Below are positions 1-8,401 of a stretch of DNA of 64,000 bases, piece after piece. Position 1 is the stretch's first letter. The number at the start of each line of letters is the position of its first letter. Both the position numbers and the translations under genes were made by a program. The stretch comes from RBG-16-66-20 sp036262835 (GTDB lineage: Bacteria > Pseudomonadota > Gammaproteobacteria > Burkholderiales > SG8-39), in NCBI GenBank assembly GCA_036262835.1, contig DATAID010000003.1, forward strand, positions 66,433-130,432, given 5' to 3'. The notes below the pieces were generated by a model. That model did no database searches, had not been told where the DNA came from, and saw only the letters and a list, made by a program, of their open reading frames with translations.

Positions 1-584
1 TCTATCACGTGCTGCTCGGGCTGGGCGAGGCGGCCAACATTCGCGTGCGCGCCGCCAGCGGCTTCGATCTGATTCCTGCCAACCGGGAGCTCGCCGGGGC
101 GGAAGTGGAGCTCGTCGACCTGCCCAACCGCGAAGGGCGCCTGCGCGCGGCGCTCGAGAGCATCGGGGCCGACTACGATTTCATTCTGATCGACTGCCCG
201 CCCTCGCTCAGCCTTCTCACCGTCAACGCTTTCGCCGCGGCCGAGCAGGTCCTCATTCCGATGCAATGCGAGTACTACGCCCTGGAAGGCCTCTCGGACC
301 TCGTCGGCACGATCAAGCGCGTGCGCGGCAACCTGAATCCGCGCCTCGAGATCGCGGGGCTTCTGCGCACCATGTTCGATCCGCGCAACACGCTCGCGCA
401 TCAGGTCTCGCAGCAGCTCGAGGAGCATTTCGGCGACAAGGTCTACCGCACGCTCGTGCCGCGCAATGTGCGACTGGCCGAGGCGCCGAGCTTCGGGGCG
501 CCGGCCGTGGTGTGGGATCGCTCCTCCAAAGGCGCGCAGGCATACGTGGCTCTCGCCGAGGAAATCCTGAAGGGAATCCCATGA
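1..584 (+). CDS. parA: ParA/Soj chromosome partition ATPase, 3' part
   Basis: C-terminal part of a ParA/Soj ATPase, which drives segregation of the chromosome origin together with ParB bound at parS. The open frame enters from the window edge (codons from base 3). About 193 residues are present, so roughly the first 60, including the Walker A lysine motif, lie outside. Visible are the Walker B stretch FILIDCPPSLSLLT and the family motif QCEYYALEGLSDL. The TGA at 582-584 overlaps the ATG of parB by four bases, implying translational coupling. The gene runs directly into parB and the atp operon, a common proteobacterial arrangement. Confidence 0.93.
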   Translation, partial: YHVLLGLGEAANIRVRAASGFDLIPANRELAGAEVELVDLPNREGRLRAALESIGADYDFILIDCPPSLSLLTVNAFAAAEQVLIPMQCEYYALEGLSDLVGTIKRVRGNLNPRLEIAGLLRTMFDPRNTLAHQVSQQLEEHFGDKVYRTLVPRNVRLAEAPSFGAPAVVWDRSSKGAQAYVALAEEILKGIP

Positions 585-1426
585 ACAAGCCCAAGGGACT
601 AGGTCGCGGTTTGGATGCGCTGCTCGGCGGGGACGAGACGCCCCGCCGCGACGCTTCGGCAACCCTGCCCGTCAACGCAATCCGGCCCGGCAAATACCAG
701 CCGCGCACGCGCATGGACGAGCAGGCCCTTGCGGAGCTCTCCGCCTCGATCAAGGCGCAGGGCCTGGTGCAGCCGGTGCTGGTCAGACCGGTGAACGGCG
801 GGCCCGAGCGTTATGAACTCATCGCCGGCGAGCGCCGTTGGCGCGCCGCACAGATGGCCGGCCTCACGGAGATTCCCGCGCTCGTGCGAGAGGTCCCGGA
901 CAACGCAGCGCTCGCCATGTCCCTCATCGAGAACATCCAGCGCGAGGACCTGAATCCGATCGAAGAGGCCGCGGGCGTGCAGCGACTCGTGGAGGAGTTC
1001 CGCATGACGCACGAGCAGGCGGCCGACTCGGTCGGGCGCTCGCGAAGCGCGACGACCAACCTGCTCAGGCTGCTCAAGCTCGCCAAACCGGTGCAGGCGA
1101 TGCTCCTTCAAGGCGCGCTCGAGATGGGACACGCGCGCGCGCTCCTGTCGCTCGAGCCGGCGCGCCAGATCGAGGCCGCGAATCGCATCGTCGCGCGGCG
1201 CCTGTCGGTCCGCGAAAGCGAAGCGCTCGCCGCACGCCTCGTGCGCGCCCCGGCCGGGCGGCGCAGGCCGCGCCCGGATCGCGATCTCGAGCGGCTCGAA
1301 GAGGAAATCTCGCAGCGCCTGGGGACGACGGTGCAGATCCGCCCGGGCCGCAAGGGCAGCGGCACGATCCTCGTTCGCTACGCGGGCCTCGACCATCTCG
1401 AGCAGCTTTTGAAGAAATTGCGCTGA
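581..1426 (+). CDS. parB: ParB/Spo0J chromosome partition protein
   Basis: DNA-binding CTPase-type partition protein, 281 residues, that loads on parS sites and stimulates ParA. The N-terminus has the basic GLGRGLDALL motif. The ParB/Srx domain follows, with GERRWRAA and the ENIQREDLNPIEEA motif, and then the helix-turn-helix around residues 140-170 (AADSVGRSRSATTNLLRLL). The C-terminal dimerisation segment ends LDHLEQLLKKLR. The start overlaps the parA stop; upstream in-frame starts belong to an alternate frame of parA. No parS consensus was seen in the window. Length is normal for the family. Confidence 0.95.
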   Translation: MNKPKGLGRGLDALLGGDETPRRDASATLPVNAIRPGKYQPRTRMDEQALAELSASIKAQGLVQPVLVRPVNGGPERYELIAGERRWRAAQMAGLTEIPALVREVPDNAALAMSLIENIQREDLNPIEEAAGVQRLVEEFRMTHEQAADSVGRSRSATTNLLRLLKLAKPVQAMLLQGALEMGHARALLSLEPARQIEAANRIVARRLSVRESEALAARLVRAPAGRRRPRPDRDLERLEEEISQRLGTTVQIRPGRKGSGTILVRYAGLDHLEQLLKKLR

Positions 1427-1458
1427 TCGAAACTCACCGCCTATTGCACTGCAACACG

Positions 1459-1488
1459 TTGACCCCAAGTGCCCCTAACGAATACAAT
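1459..1488 (+). promoter_or_regulatory. Candidate sigma70 promoter for the atp operon
   Basis: TTGACC at 1459-1464 and TACAAT at 1483-1488 are separated by 18 bases, close to consensus, and lie just before the ATP synthase genes. Transcription would start near 1495, downstream of the GTG taken as the atpI start, so the promoter and that start codon are not easily compatible. Inferred from sequence only. Confidence 0.45.
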
Positions 1489-1858
1489 TTCTAGGCCGAT
1501 ACGCGTCGTTTTGAGCTGGCAATTGGCGGTGACTGCCGCCTTGACGCTGTTGGCCGGAGTGGTGGCGGGCGCGCATGGAGCGCTCTCCGCAGCCTTGGGA
1601 GGCGCGGTGAGCTTGTGCGCAGGCTGGTCCTCCGCGGTAGTTGCCGCAAAGGGGAAAGCGTCCGCAGGAAAAGTCAGTGCGGGGGGGATCCTGTTCGGAG
1701 CACTGCGCGCCGAGGGCGTGAAACTCGGCGTGATGCTCGTCATGCTCGGGATCGCGTTTGCCGCCTATGAGCAGATGGTGGCGGCGGCATTTCTGGGGAC
1801 GTTCGTGGCGACAGCGGTGATTTTTTCAATGGCGTTCTTCGTGCGCGAGTACAACTAG
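1469..1858 (+). CDS. atpI: F1Fo ATP synthase assembly protein I
   Basis: Small hydrophobic membrane protein, up to 129 residues, placed first in the atp operon. AtpI homologues help assemble the c-ring. The sequence is a run of alanine-, valine- and leucine-rich membrane helices (about residues 15-35, 40-62, 80-98 and 100-122). Identity rests on position before atpB, size and hydropathy. GTG at 1469 is the only conventional start before the family-like segment RPIRVVLSWQL, because an in-frame stop lies at 1460-1462. However, a good promoter overlaps it, so the true start may be an ATT at 1487 or a TTG at 1511. No clear ribosome binding site is visible. Confidence 0.75.
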   Translation: MPLTNTISRPIRVVLSWQLAVTAALTLLAGVVAGAHGALSAALGGAVSLCAGWSSAVVAAKGKASAGKVSAGGILFGALRAEGVKLGVMLVMLGIAFAAYEQMVAAAFLGTFVATAVIFSMAFFVREYN

Positions 1859-1869
1859 CAAGCCTGGCG

Positions 1870-2694
1870 ATGGCGACAGAGTACAGCTCAGCAAGCGAAT
1901 ACATCGGGCACCACCTCAGCTTCATGACGAGGCCGCACGAAGGCGGCGGCTTCTGGACGTTCAACGTCGATTCGATCGTCACCTCGATCGTGCTCGGCGT
2001 CATCGGCCTCGGATTCCTGCGCTGGATCGTGGCGAACGCGAGCACCGGCGTGCCGGGCAAGGTGCAGGCCTTCGTCGAGGTGATCCTGGAATTCATCGAC
2101 GAGCAGGTGCGCGGCATCTTCCATCACGGCGACCGCAACAAGTTCGTCGCCCCCGCCGCGGTCACGGTCTTCGTCTGGGTCGTGCTGATGAACGCGATGG
2201 ACCATATCCCGGCGGATCTGGTCTCGACCGCGCTCGGCTGGGTCGGGATCCACGAGTGGCGCCTCGTGCCGACCGCCGACGTCAACACGACTTTCGCGCT
2301 CTCGCTCTCGGTGTTCGCGATGATGATCTGGTTCTCAATCGCGGCGAAGGGTGTCGGCGGCTGGATCCACGAGCTCTTCTGCGCTCCCTTCGGCTCGCAC
2401 GTCCTGCTCTGGCCCGCGAATCTTCTGTTCAATATGGTCGAGTACGTCTCCAAGCCCCTGTCGCACTCGCTGCGGCTCTTCGGCAACATGTACGCGGGCG
2501 AAATCCTGTTCCTGCTGCTCTGGCTCTGGGCCGCGAACAGCTCGCTCTCGCTCGGCGGCGCCGCGGGCTGGACCGCCTCGGTCCTGCTCGCCGTGGGCTG
2601 GGAAATCTTCCACGTCCTCATCGTGCTGCTGCAGGCCTACATTTTCATGATGCTCACGATCGTCTATGTCTCGATGGCGCACGAGCATCACTGA
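1870..2694 (+). CDS. atpB: ATP synthase Fo subunit a
   Basis: Proton-channel subunit a of the inner-membrane F1Fo ATP synthase, 274 residues (E. coli 271). The segment SLRLFGNMYAGEIL contains the essential arginine that faces the c-ring carboxylate, and the C-terminal helix ends QAYIFMMLTIVYVSMAHEHH. Five to six membrane helices are apparent. It follows atpI by 11 bases and precedes atpE in the conserved order. Confidence 0.97.
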   Translation: MATEYSSASEYIGHHLSFMTRPHEGGGFWTFNVDSIVTSIVLGVIGLGFLRWIVANASTGVPGKVQAFVEVILEFIDEQVRGIFHHGDRNKFVAPAAVTVFVWVVLMNAMDHIPADLVSTALGWVGIHEWRLVPTADVNTTFALSLSVFAMMIWFSIAAKGVGGWIHELFCAPFGSHVLLWPANLLFNMVEYVSKPLSHSLRLFGNMYAGEILFLLLWLWAANSSLSLGGAAGWTASVLLAVGWEIFHVLIVLLQAYIFMMLTIVYVSMAHEHH

Positions 2695-2737
2695 TTCCAC
2701 CGGAAACGCACTCTTTCTCGATAGAAAGGAAGTAAAA

Positions 2738-3010
2738 ATGGAAAAGCTTCAGCTTCTGGCGATGGTTCAAGCCTATACCGGCATCGGCATCGGCCTGATG
2801 GTCGGTCTCGGCGCGCTCGGTGCCTGCGTCGGCGTGGGCATCATGTGCAGCCGCTTTCTGGAAGCCGCCGCGCGCCAGCCCGAGCTCACCGGCAGCCTGC
2901 AGGGCAAGGTGTTCCTGCTGCTCGGCCTGATCGATGCGTCCTTCATCATCGGCCTGGGCATCGCGATGTTCTTTGCGTTCGCCAACCCGCTCGCCACGGC
3001 GTTCCGGTAG
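2738..3010 (+). CDS. atpE: ATP synthase Fo subunit c
   Basis: Proteolipid subunit c, 90 residues, forming the rotating ring that carries protons across the membrane. It is a two-helix hairpin with a glycine-rich first helix, the polar loop ARQPEL and the ion-binding carboxylate Asp66 in LLGLIDASF. The ATG at 2738 was chosen because it has an AAGGA-type ribosome binding site just upstream, and because upstream codons in this frame overlap the end of atpB with unrelated composition. About ten residues longer than E. coli AtpE, as usual in betaproteobacteria. Confidence 0.97.
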   Translation: MEKLQLLAMVQAYTGIGIGLMVGLGALGACVGVGIMCSRFLEAAARQPELTGSLQGKVFLLLGLIDASFIIGLGIAMFFAFANPLATAFR

Positions 3011-3049
3011 AGCGGCGCTAAGAAAAAATCGGCTTCCCGAGAGGGCGTC

Positions 3050-3520
3050 ATGAACATCAACGCAACGCTGTTCGCGCAGGCGATTGTTTTTTTCCTGTTC
3101 ATCTTCATCACCATCCGGTACATCTGGCCGATGATGCAGCAGGCAATCGACGCGCGGCAGAAGACGATCGCCGACGGCCTTGCGGCGGCCGAGCAGGGCA
3201 AGAAGTCGCTCGAGACCTCCGCCCGGCAGGCGGACGAGGCGATCAAGGAAGCGCGCGGCCGGGCGGCGGAGATCGTCGGCCAGGCCGAGAAGCGCGCCGC
3301 CCAGGTGATCGAGGAAGCGAAGGCCACCGCGAAGGCCGAGGGCGATCGCGAGAAAGCCGCCGCCAAGGCCGACATCGAGCAGGCCGTGACGCGTGCGCGC
3401 GAGCAACTGCGCGAGCAGGTGGCCGCGCTTGCGGTGGCGGGCGCCGAGAAGATCCTGCGCCGCGAAGTGGACGCGAAAGCGCATTCCGATCTGCTAGACG
3501 GCATCAAGAAGCAGCTCTAA
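3050..3520 (+). CDS. atpF: ATP synthase Fo subunit b
   Basis: Peripheral stalk subunit b, 156 residues, the same length as in E. coli. It has one N-terminal membrane helix (about residues 5-26) and then a long charged Ala/Glu/Lys/Arg-rich helix that would form the parallel coiled coil linking Fo to F1. It lies between atpE and atpH and is preceded by the AGAGGG-type binding site. Confidence 0.96.
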   Translation: MNINATLFAQAIVFFLFIFITIRYIWPMMQQAIDARQKTIADGLAAAEQGKKSLETSARQADEAIKEARGRAAEIVGQAEKRAAQVIEEAKATAKAEGDREKAAAKADIEQAVTRAREQLREQVAALAVAGAEKILRREVDAKAHSDLLDGIKKQL

Positions 3521-3544
3521 CCCAGACAAGGCGCCGGAAAACAC

Positions 3545-4081
3545 GTGGCCGAACCCAGCACCATCGCCCGTCCCTACGCGGAGGCCGCCTTCAGGCTGGC
3601 CGATTCGCAGGGCAAGCTCGCCGAGTGGTCGGCGATGCTCGGCAGCCTGGCCACCGTGGCGGCCGATGCCCGCGTGCGCTCGGCAGTCGGCGATCCGAAT
3701 CTGTCGGCCGCCAAGGTGGCCGGCCTGTTCATCTCGATTCTCTCGGGCAGGCTCTCGGGGGACGCGGAGAACTTCGTGCGCGTGCTGGCCGAGAACGGGC
3801 GGCTCGACGTCGTCAGCGAAATACGCGACCAGTATGACGCGCTCAAGAACGCGCGCGAGGGTGTCGTCGAGGCGGAAGTGATCTCCGCGTTCGAGATGGA
3901 GCAGGCGCAGATCGCCGACCTGGTGGGGCGGCTGGAGAAGAAGACCGGCCGCAAGGTGAAGGCGAAGGTGAGCGTCGACAAGTCGCTCATCGGCGGGATC
4001 AAGGTGATCATCGGCGACAAGGTCATCGATGGCTCGGCACGCGCGCAACTGGGCGCGCTCGAGATCGCACTGAAAGCATAG
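3545..4081 (+). CDS. atpH: ATP synthase F1 subunit delta
   Basis: Subunit delta, 178 residues, which caps F1 and binds the b-subunit stalk. The N-terminal motif TIARPYAEAAFRLA and the C-terminal motif DKSLIGGIKVIIGDKVIDGS are typical of the OSCP/delta family. The start is a GTG, 24 bases after the atpF stop. Position and length agree with the standard operon. Confidence 0.96.
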   Translation: MAEPSTIARPYAEAAFRLADSQGKLAEWSAMLGSLATVAADARVRSAVGDPNLSAAKVAGLFISILSGRLSGDAENFVRVLAENGRLDVVSEIRDQYDALKNAREGVVEAEVISAFEMEQAQIADLVGRLEKKTGRKVKAKVSVDKSLIGGIKVIIGDKVIDGSARAQLGALEIALKA

Positions 4082-4108
4082 AAGCAGGACGCTCAAGGAG
4101 CCTTACCC

Positions 4109-5656
4109 ATGCAGCTCAATCCCTCCGAAATTTCGGAACTGATCAAGAGCCGGATCCAGAACCTGGATGCCGGCGCGCAAATGCGCACGCAGGGCACGGT
4201 CGTGTCCGTGACCGACGGCATCTGCCGCGTCCACGGCCTATCCGACGTCATGCAAGGCGAGATGCTCGAGTTCCCGAACAACACCTTCGGCCTCGCGCTC
4301 AACCTCGAGCGCGACTCGGTCGGCGCCGTGATCCTGGGCGAATACGAGCACATCACCGAGGGCGACACGGTCAAGTGCACCGGCAAGATCCTCTCGGTGC
4401 CGATCGGCCCGGAGCTGCTCGGCCGGGTGGTCAATTCGCTAGGCGCGCCGATCGACGGCAAGGGCCCGATCAACGCCAAGCTCACCGACGTGATCGAGAA
4501 GGTCGCGCCGGGCGTGATCGCGCGCCAGTCGGTATCGCAGCCGGTGCAGACGGGTCTCAAGGCGATCGACGCGATGGTGCCGATCGGCCGTGGCCAGCGC
4601 GAGCTGATCATCGGCGATCGCCAGACCGGCAAGACCGCGGTGGCGGTGGACACCATCATCAACCAGAAGGGCAAGGATCTCTTCTGTGTCTATGTCGCGA
4701 TCGGCCAAAAAGCCTCGACCATCGCCAACGTGGTGAGGAAGCTGGAAGAGCACGGCGCGATGGCCTACACGATCGTCGTGGCGGCCTCGGCGTCCGAGTC
4801 GGCGGCGATGCAGTTCATCGCGCCCTACTCGGGCTGCACCATGGGCGAGTATTTCCGCGACCGCGGCCAGGACGCGCTCATCATCTACGACGACCTGACC
4901 AAGCAGGCCTGGGCCTATCGCCAGGTGTCGCTGCTCCTGCGCCGCCCGCCGGGCCGCGAAGCCTATCCGGGCGACGTGTTCTACCTGCACTCGCGGCTGC
5001 TCGAGCGCGCGGCGCGCGTGAATCCCGAATACGTCGAGAAGTTCACCAAGGGCGCCGTCAAGGGGAAGACCGGCTCGCTCACCGCGCTGCCGGTGATCGA
5101 GACGCAGGCGGGCGACGTGACCGCGTTCGTGCCGACGAACGTCATCTCGATCACCGACGGCCAGATCTTCCTCGAGACCGATCTCTTCAACGCGGGCATC
5201 CGGCCCGCGATCAACGCCGGCATCTCGGTGTCGCGGGTGGGGGGCGCCGCGCAAACCAAGATCATGAAGCGGCGCGATACCGGCGGCGGCGTGCGGCTTG
5301 CGCTCGCGCAGTACCGCGAGCTCGCCGCGTTCGCGCAGTTCGCGAGCGACCTGGACGAGGCCACGCGCAAGCAGCTCGAGCTCGGGCGCATGGTGACCGA
5401 GCTGATGAAGCAGCCGCAATACCACCCTTTGCAGGTATGGGAGATGGCGCTCACGCTGTTTGCGGTGAACAACGGTTTCTTCAACGATATCGACGTCAAG
5501 AAAGCGCTCGCCGCCGAGCGCTCCATGCGCGACTACGTCAAGAGCAAGTACGCCGAGCTCATCAGGCGCATCGAGGAGAAGAATGAGCTCGCGGGCGACG
5601 ACGAAAAGGCGCTCAAGGACGCGATCGCCGACTGGAAGAAGAACGGGTCGTACTGA
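4109..5656 (+). CDS. atpA: ATP synthase F1 subunit alpha
   Basis: Non-catalytic nucleotide-binding subunit alpha, 515 residues (E. coli 513). Walker A GDRQTGKTA lies near residue 170. The alpha signature PAINAGISVSRVGG is present in the second half, as is the N-terminal beta-barrel segment VHGLSDVMQGEMLEF. It is preceded by an AAGGAG binding site and followed after nine bases by atpG. Confidence 0.98.
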   Translation: MQLNPSEISELIKSRIQNLDAGAQMRTQGTVVSVTDGICRVHGLSDVMQGEMLEFPNNTFGLALNLERDSVGAVILGEYEHITEGDTVKCTGKILSVPIGPELLGRVVNSLGAPIDGKGPINAKLTDVIEKVAPGVIARQSVSQPVQTGLKAIDAMVPIGRGQRELIIGDRQTGKTAVAVDTIINQKGKDLFCVYVAIGQKASTIANVVRKLEEHGAMAYTIVVAASASESAAMQFIAPYSGCTMGEYFRDRGQDALIIYDDLTKQAWAYRQVSLLLRRPPGREAYPGDVFYLHSRLLERAARVNPEYVEKFTKGAVKGKTGSLTALPVIETQAGDVTAFVPTNVISITDGQIFLETDLFNAGIRPAINAGISVSRVGGAAQTKIMKRRDTGGGVRLALAQYRELAAFAQFASDLDEATRKQLELGRMVTELMKQPQYHPLQVWEMALTLFAVNNGFFNDIDVKKALAAERSMRDYVKSKYAELIRRIEEKNELAGDDEKALKDAIADWKKNGSY

Positions 5657-5665
5657 GCTGATCCC

Positions 5666-6529
5666 ATGCCCGGCACCAAAGAAATACGGATGAAAATCCG
5701 GAGTGTGCAGAACACCCGGAAAATCACCAAGGCGATGGAGATGGTCGCCGCCTCGAAGATGCGGAAGGCGCAGGAGCGCATGCGCCACGCGCGCCCCTAC
5801 GGCGAGAAGATTCGCACCATCGCCGCGCACATTTCGCACGCCAACCCCGAGTACAAGCATCCGTTCCTCGTGCACCGGGATACGGTCAAGCGGGTCGGCC
5901 TGATCGTGATCACGACCGATAAGGGCCTGTGCGGCGCCCTGAACACGAATCTGCTGCGCATGGTGCTGAACCAGTACAAGAGCTGGCAGGGCGAGGGCGA
6001 GGAAATCGACGTCTGCGCCATCGGCAACAAGGGCCTGGGCTTCATGCAGCGCCTGGGCGCGAACGTCGTGTCGCACGCGATCCAGCTCGGCGACCGGCCG
6101 CAGATGGACAAGCTGATCGGCACCGTCAAGGTCATGCTGGACGGCTACATCAGCGACCGTTTCGACCGCCTGCTGCTCGGCTACAACCGCTTCTTCAACA
6201 CAATGAAGCAGGAGCCGGTGCTCGAGCAGCTGCTGCCGCTCTCGGGCGAGCGGCTGGGCTCGCCCGAGTCGGTCTGGGACTACCTCTACGAGCCCGAGGC
6301 GAAGGCGGTCCTCGACCAGGTGATGATGCGCTACATCGAGGCGATTATTTTCCAGGCGGTGGCGGAGAACATGGCCTCCGAGCAGTCGGCGCGCATGGTG
6401 GCGATGAAGGCCGCCTCCGACAACGCGCGCGACCTGATCGAGGAGCTGACGCTGATCTACAACAAGAACCGCCAGGCCGGCATTACCAAGGAATTGTCCG
6501 AAATCGTGGGCGGCGCGGCCGCCGTCTAA
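5666..6529 (+). CDS. atpG: ATP synthase F1 subunit gamma
   Basis: Central rotor shaft subunit gamma, 287 residues, the E. coli length. The N-terminal helix contains RMKIRSVQNTRKITKAMEMV-like family sequence, and the C-terminal helix contains ASDNARDLIEELTLIYNKNR and ends with the usual ITKELSEIVGGA motif. It lies between atpA and atpD. Confidence 0.98.
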   Translation: MPGTKEIRMKIRSVQNTRKITKAMEMVAASKMRKAQERMRHARPYGEKIRTIAAHISHANPEYKHPFLVHRDTVKRVGLIVITTDKGLCGALNTNLLRMVLNQYKSWQGEGEEIDVCAIGNKGLGFMQRLGANVVSHAIQLGDRPQMDKLIGTVKVMLDGYISDRFDRLLLGYNRFFNTMKQEPVLEQLLPLSGERLGSPESVWDYLYEPEAKAVLDQVMMRYIEAIIFQAVAENMASEQSARMVAMKAASDNARDLIEELTLIYNKNRQAGITKELSEIVGGAAAV

Positions 6530-6540
6530 AGGAACGAACC

Positions 6541-7971
6541 ATGGCAAAAGCACAAGGCACCATCGTCCAGTGCATCGGCGCGGTCACCGATATCGAGTTT
6601 CCGCGCGAGTCGATGCCGAACATCTACGACGCGCTCAAGCTCGCTGAAACGGGCGAAGCCGGCCTGGTCGAAAAGGGCCTTACCTTCGAGGTCGAGCAGC
6701 AGCTCGGCGACGGCGTGGTGCGCTGCATCGCGCTCGGCTCCTCCGACGGCCTGCGCCGCGGCATGAAGGTGGACAGCACGGATGCGCCGATTTCGGTGCC
6801 GGTGGGCAAGGGCACGCTCGGGCGCATCGTCGACGTGCTCGGCAGGCCGATCGACGAAGTCGGCCCGATCAAGTCCGACAAGCTGCGCTCGATCCATCAG
6901 GCGGCGCCGAAGTTCGACGAGCTCTCGCCTTCGGTCGAGCTGCTCGAGACCGGCATCAAGGTGATCGACCTCATCTGCCCCTTCGCCAAGGGCGGCAAGA
7001 TCGGTCTGTTCGGCGGCGCGGGCGTGGGCAAGACGGTGAATATGCTCGAGCTCATCAACAACATCGCGACCCAGCACTCGGGCCTCTCGGTGTTCGCGGG
7101 GGTGGGCGAGCGCACGCGCGAGGGGAACGACTTCTATCACGAGATGATCGAGGCCGAGGTGGTCAAGCTCGATAACCTCGAGGAATCCAAGGTCGCGATG
7201 GTGTTCGGCCAGATGAACGAGCCCCCGGGCAACCGGCTGCGCGTCGCGCTCACCGGTCTCACCATGGCGGAAAGCTTCCGCGATGAAGGCCGCGACATCC
7301 TTTTCTTCGTCGACAACATCTACCGCTTCACGCTCGCAGGCACCGAGGTCTCGGCGCTGCTTGGCCGGATGCCTTCGGCGGTGGGATACCAGCCGACGCT
7401 CGCCGAGGAGATGGGCCGGCTGCAGGAGCGGATCACTTCCACCAAGACCGGCTCGATTACCTCGATCCAGGCGGTGTACGTGCCTGCCGACGACCTGACC
7501 GACCCCTCGCCGGCGACCACGTTCGGGCACCTCGATGCCACGGTCGTGCTCTCGCGCGACATCGCGGCGCTCGGCATCTACCCGGCGGTGGATCCGCTCG
7601 ACTCGACCTCGCGCCAGGTCGACCCGAACACGATCGGCGAGGAGCACTACTCGACCACGCGCGCGGTGCAGGCGACGCTGCAGCGCTACAAGGAACTGCG
7701 CGACATCATCGCGATCCTAGGTATGGATGAGCTCTCTCCCGAGGACAAGCTGGCGGTCGCCCGCGCGCGCAAGATCCAGCGCTTCCTGTCGCAGCCTTTT
7801 ACGGTGGCCCAGAACTTCACCGGGACCCCGGGCAAGTACGTCTCCCTCAAGGACACGATCAAGGGCTTCAAGATGATCGTCAACGGTGAATGCGACGCCC
7901 TGCCCGAGCAGGCCTTCTACATGGTCGGGGCGATCGAGGAAGCCTTCGAGAAGGCGAAGACCCTCCAGTAA
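6541..7971 (+). CDS. atpD: ATP synthase F1 subunit beta
   Basis: Catalytic subunit beta, 476 residues. Walker A GGAGVGKTVN lies near residue 160, followed by GERTREGNDFYHEM with the catalytic glutamate, the Walker B region DILFFVDNIYRFT, and the family signature around PAVDPLDSTSR. The ATG at 6541 follows an AAAGGAACGAACC leader; longer in-frame extension overlaps atpG and is not coding. Synthesis and hydrolysis of ATP occur here at the alpha/beta interfaces. Confidence 0.98.
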   Translation: MAKAQGTIVQCIGAVTDIEFPRESMPNIYDALKLAETGEAGLVEKGLTFEVEQQLGDGVVRCIALGSSDGLRRGMKVDSTDAPISVPVGKGTLGRIVDVLGRPIDEVGPIKSDKLRSIHQAAPKFDELSPSVELLETGIKVIDLICPFAKGGKIGLFGGAGVGKTVNMLELINNIATQHSGLSVFAGVGERTREGNDFYHEMIEAEVVKLDNLEESKVAMVFGQMNEPPGNRLRVALTGLTMAESFRDEGRDILFFVDNIYRFTLAGTEVSALLGRMPSAVGYQPTLAEEMGRLQERITSTKTGSITSIQAVYVPADDLTDPSPATTFGHLDATVVLSRDIAALGIYPAVDPLDSTSRQVDPNTIGEEHYSTTRAVQATLQRYKELRDIIAILGMDELSPEDKLAVARARKIQRFLSQPFTVAQNFTGTPGKYVSLKDTIKGFKMIVNGECDALPEQAFYMVGAIEEAFEKAKTLQ

Positions 7972-7975
7972 GCGC

Positions 7976-8401
7976 ATGGCCGCCGCCACCATCCACGTTG
8001 ACGTCGTCAGCGCCGAAGAGGCGATCTACTCGGGCGAAGCCGAGTTCGTCGTCCTGCCGGGTGAAGCGGGCGAGCTCGGCATCTATCCCCGGCATATCCC
8101 GCTCATCACGCGCATCAAGCCTGGTGCCGTGCGCATCATGCCGGCCGGCGGCGGCGAGGAGCAGTTGATCTTCGTCGCGGGCGGCATTCTCGAGGTCCAA
8201 CCGAAGGTGATCACCGTGCTCGCCGATACCGCCATCCGGGGCGCCGACCTCGACGAAGCGAAGGCGAGCGAGGCGCTGCAGAAGGCCAAGGACGCAATGG
8301 CGAAAGCGCAGGACAAGGCCGAGATCGCGACGCTACAGGGCGAGTTCGCGATGATGGCCGCCCAGATCGCCGCCATCCGCAAGCTGCGCAAGTCCAAATG
8401 A
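7976..8401 (+). CDS. atpC: ATP synthase F1 subunit epsilon
   Basis: Subunit epsilon, 141 residues (E. coli 139), linking gamma to the c-ring and able to inhibit hydrolysis. The N-terminal beta-sandwich includes GEAGELGIYPRHIPLIT, and the C-terminal helical hairpin is Ala/Lys-rich. The ATG at 7976 lies four bases after the atpD stop. The stop TGA overlaps the ATG of the next gene, so the operon may continue into the amidohydrolase. Confidence 0.96.
   Translation: MAAATIHVDVVSAEEAIYSGEAEFVVLPGEAGELGIYPRHIPLITRIKPGAVRIMPAGGGEEQLIFVAGGILEVQPKVITVLADTAIRGADLDEAKASEALQKAKDAMAKAQDKAEIATLQGEFAMMAAQIAAIRKLRKSK

Noticed and set aside
3..12. CACGTG core near the left edge as a possible parS
   Set aside because: Only the six-base core is present inside parA codons; the flanking arms of the parS consensus are missing.
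4439..6553. 704-codon minus-strand open frame across atpA and atpG
   Set aside because: It is antisense to two certain ATP synthase genes, is rich in His, Arg and Leu as expected from a GC-rich shadow frame, and shows no domain.
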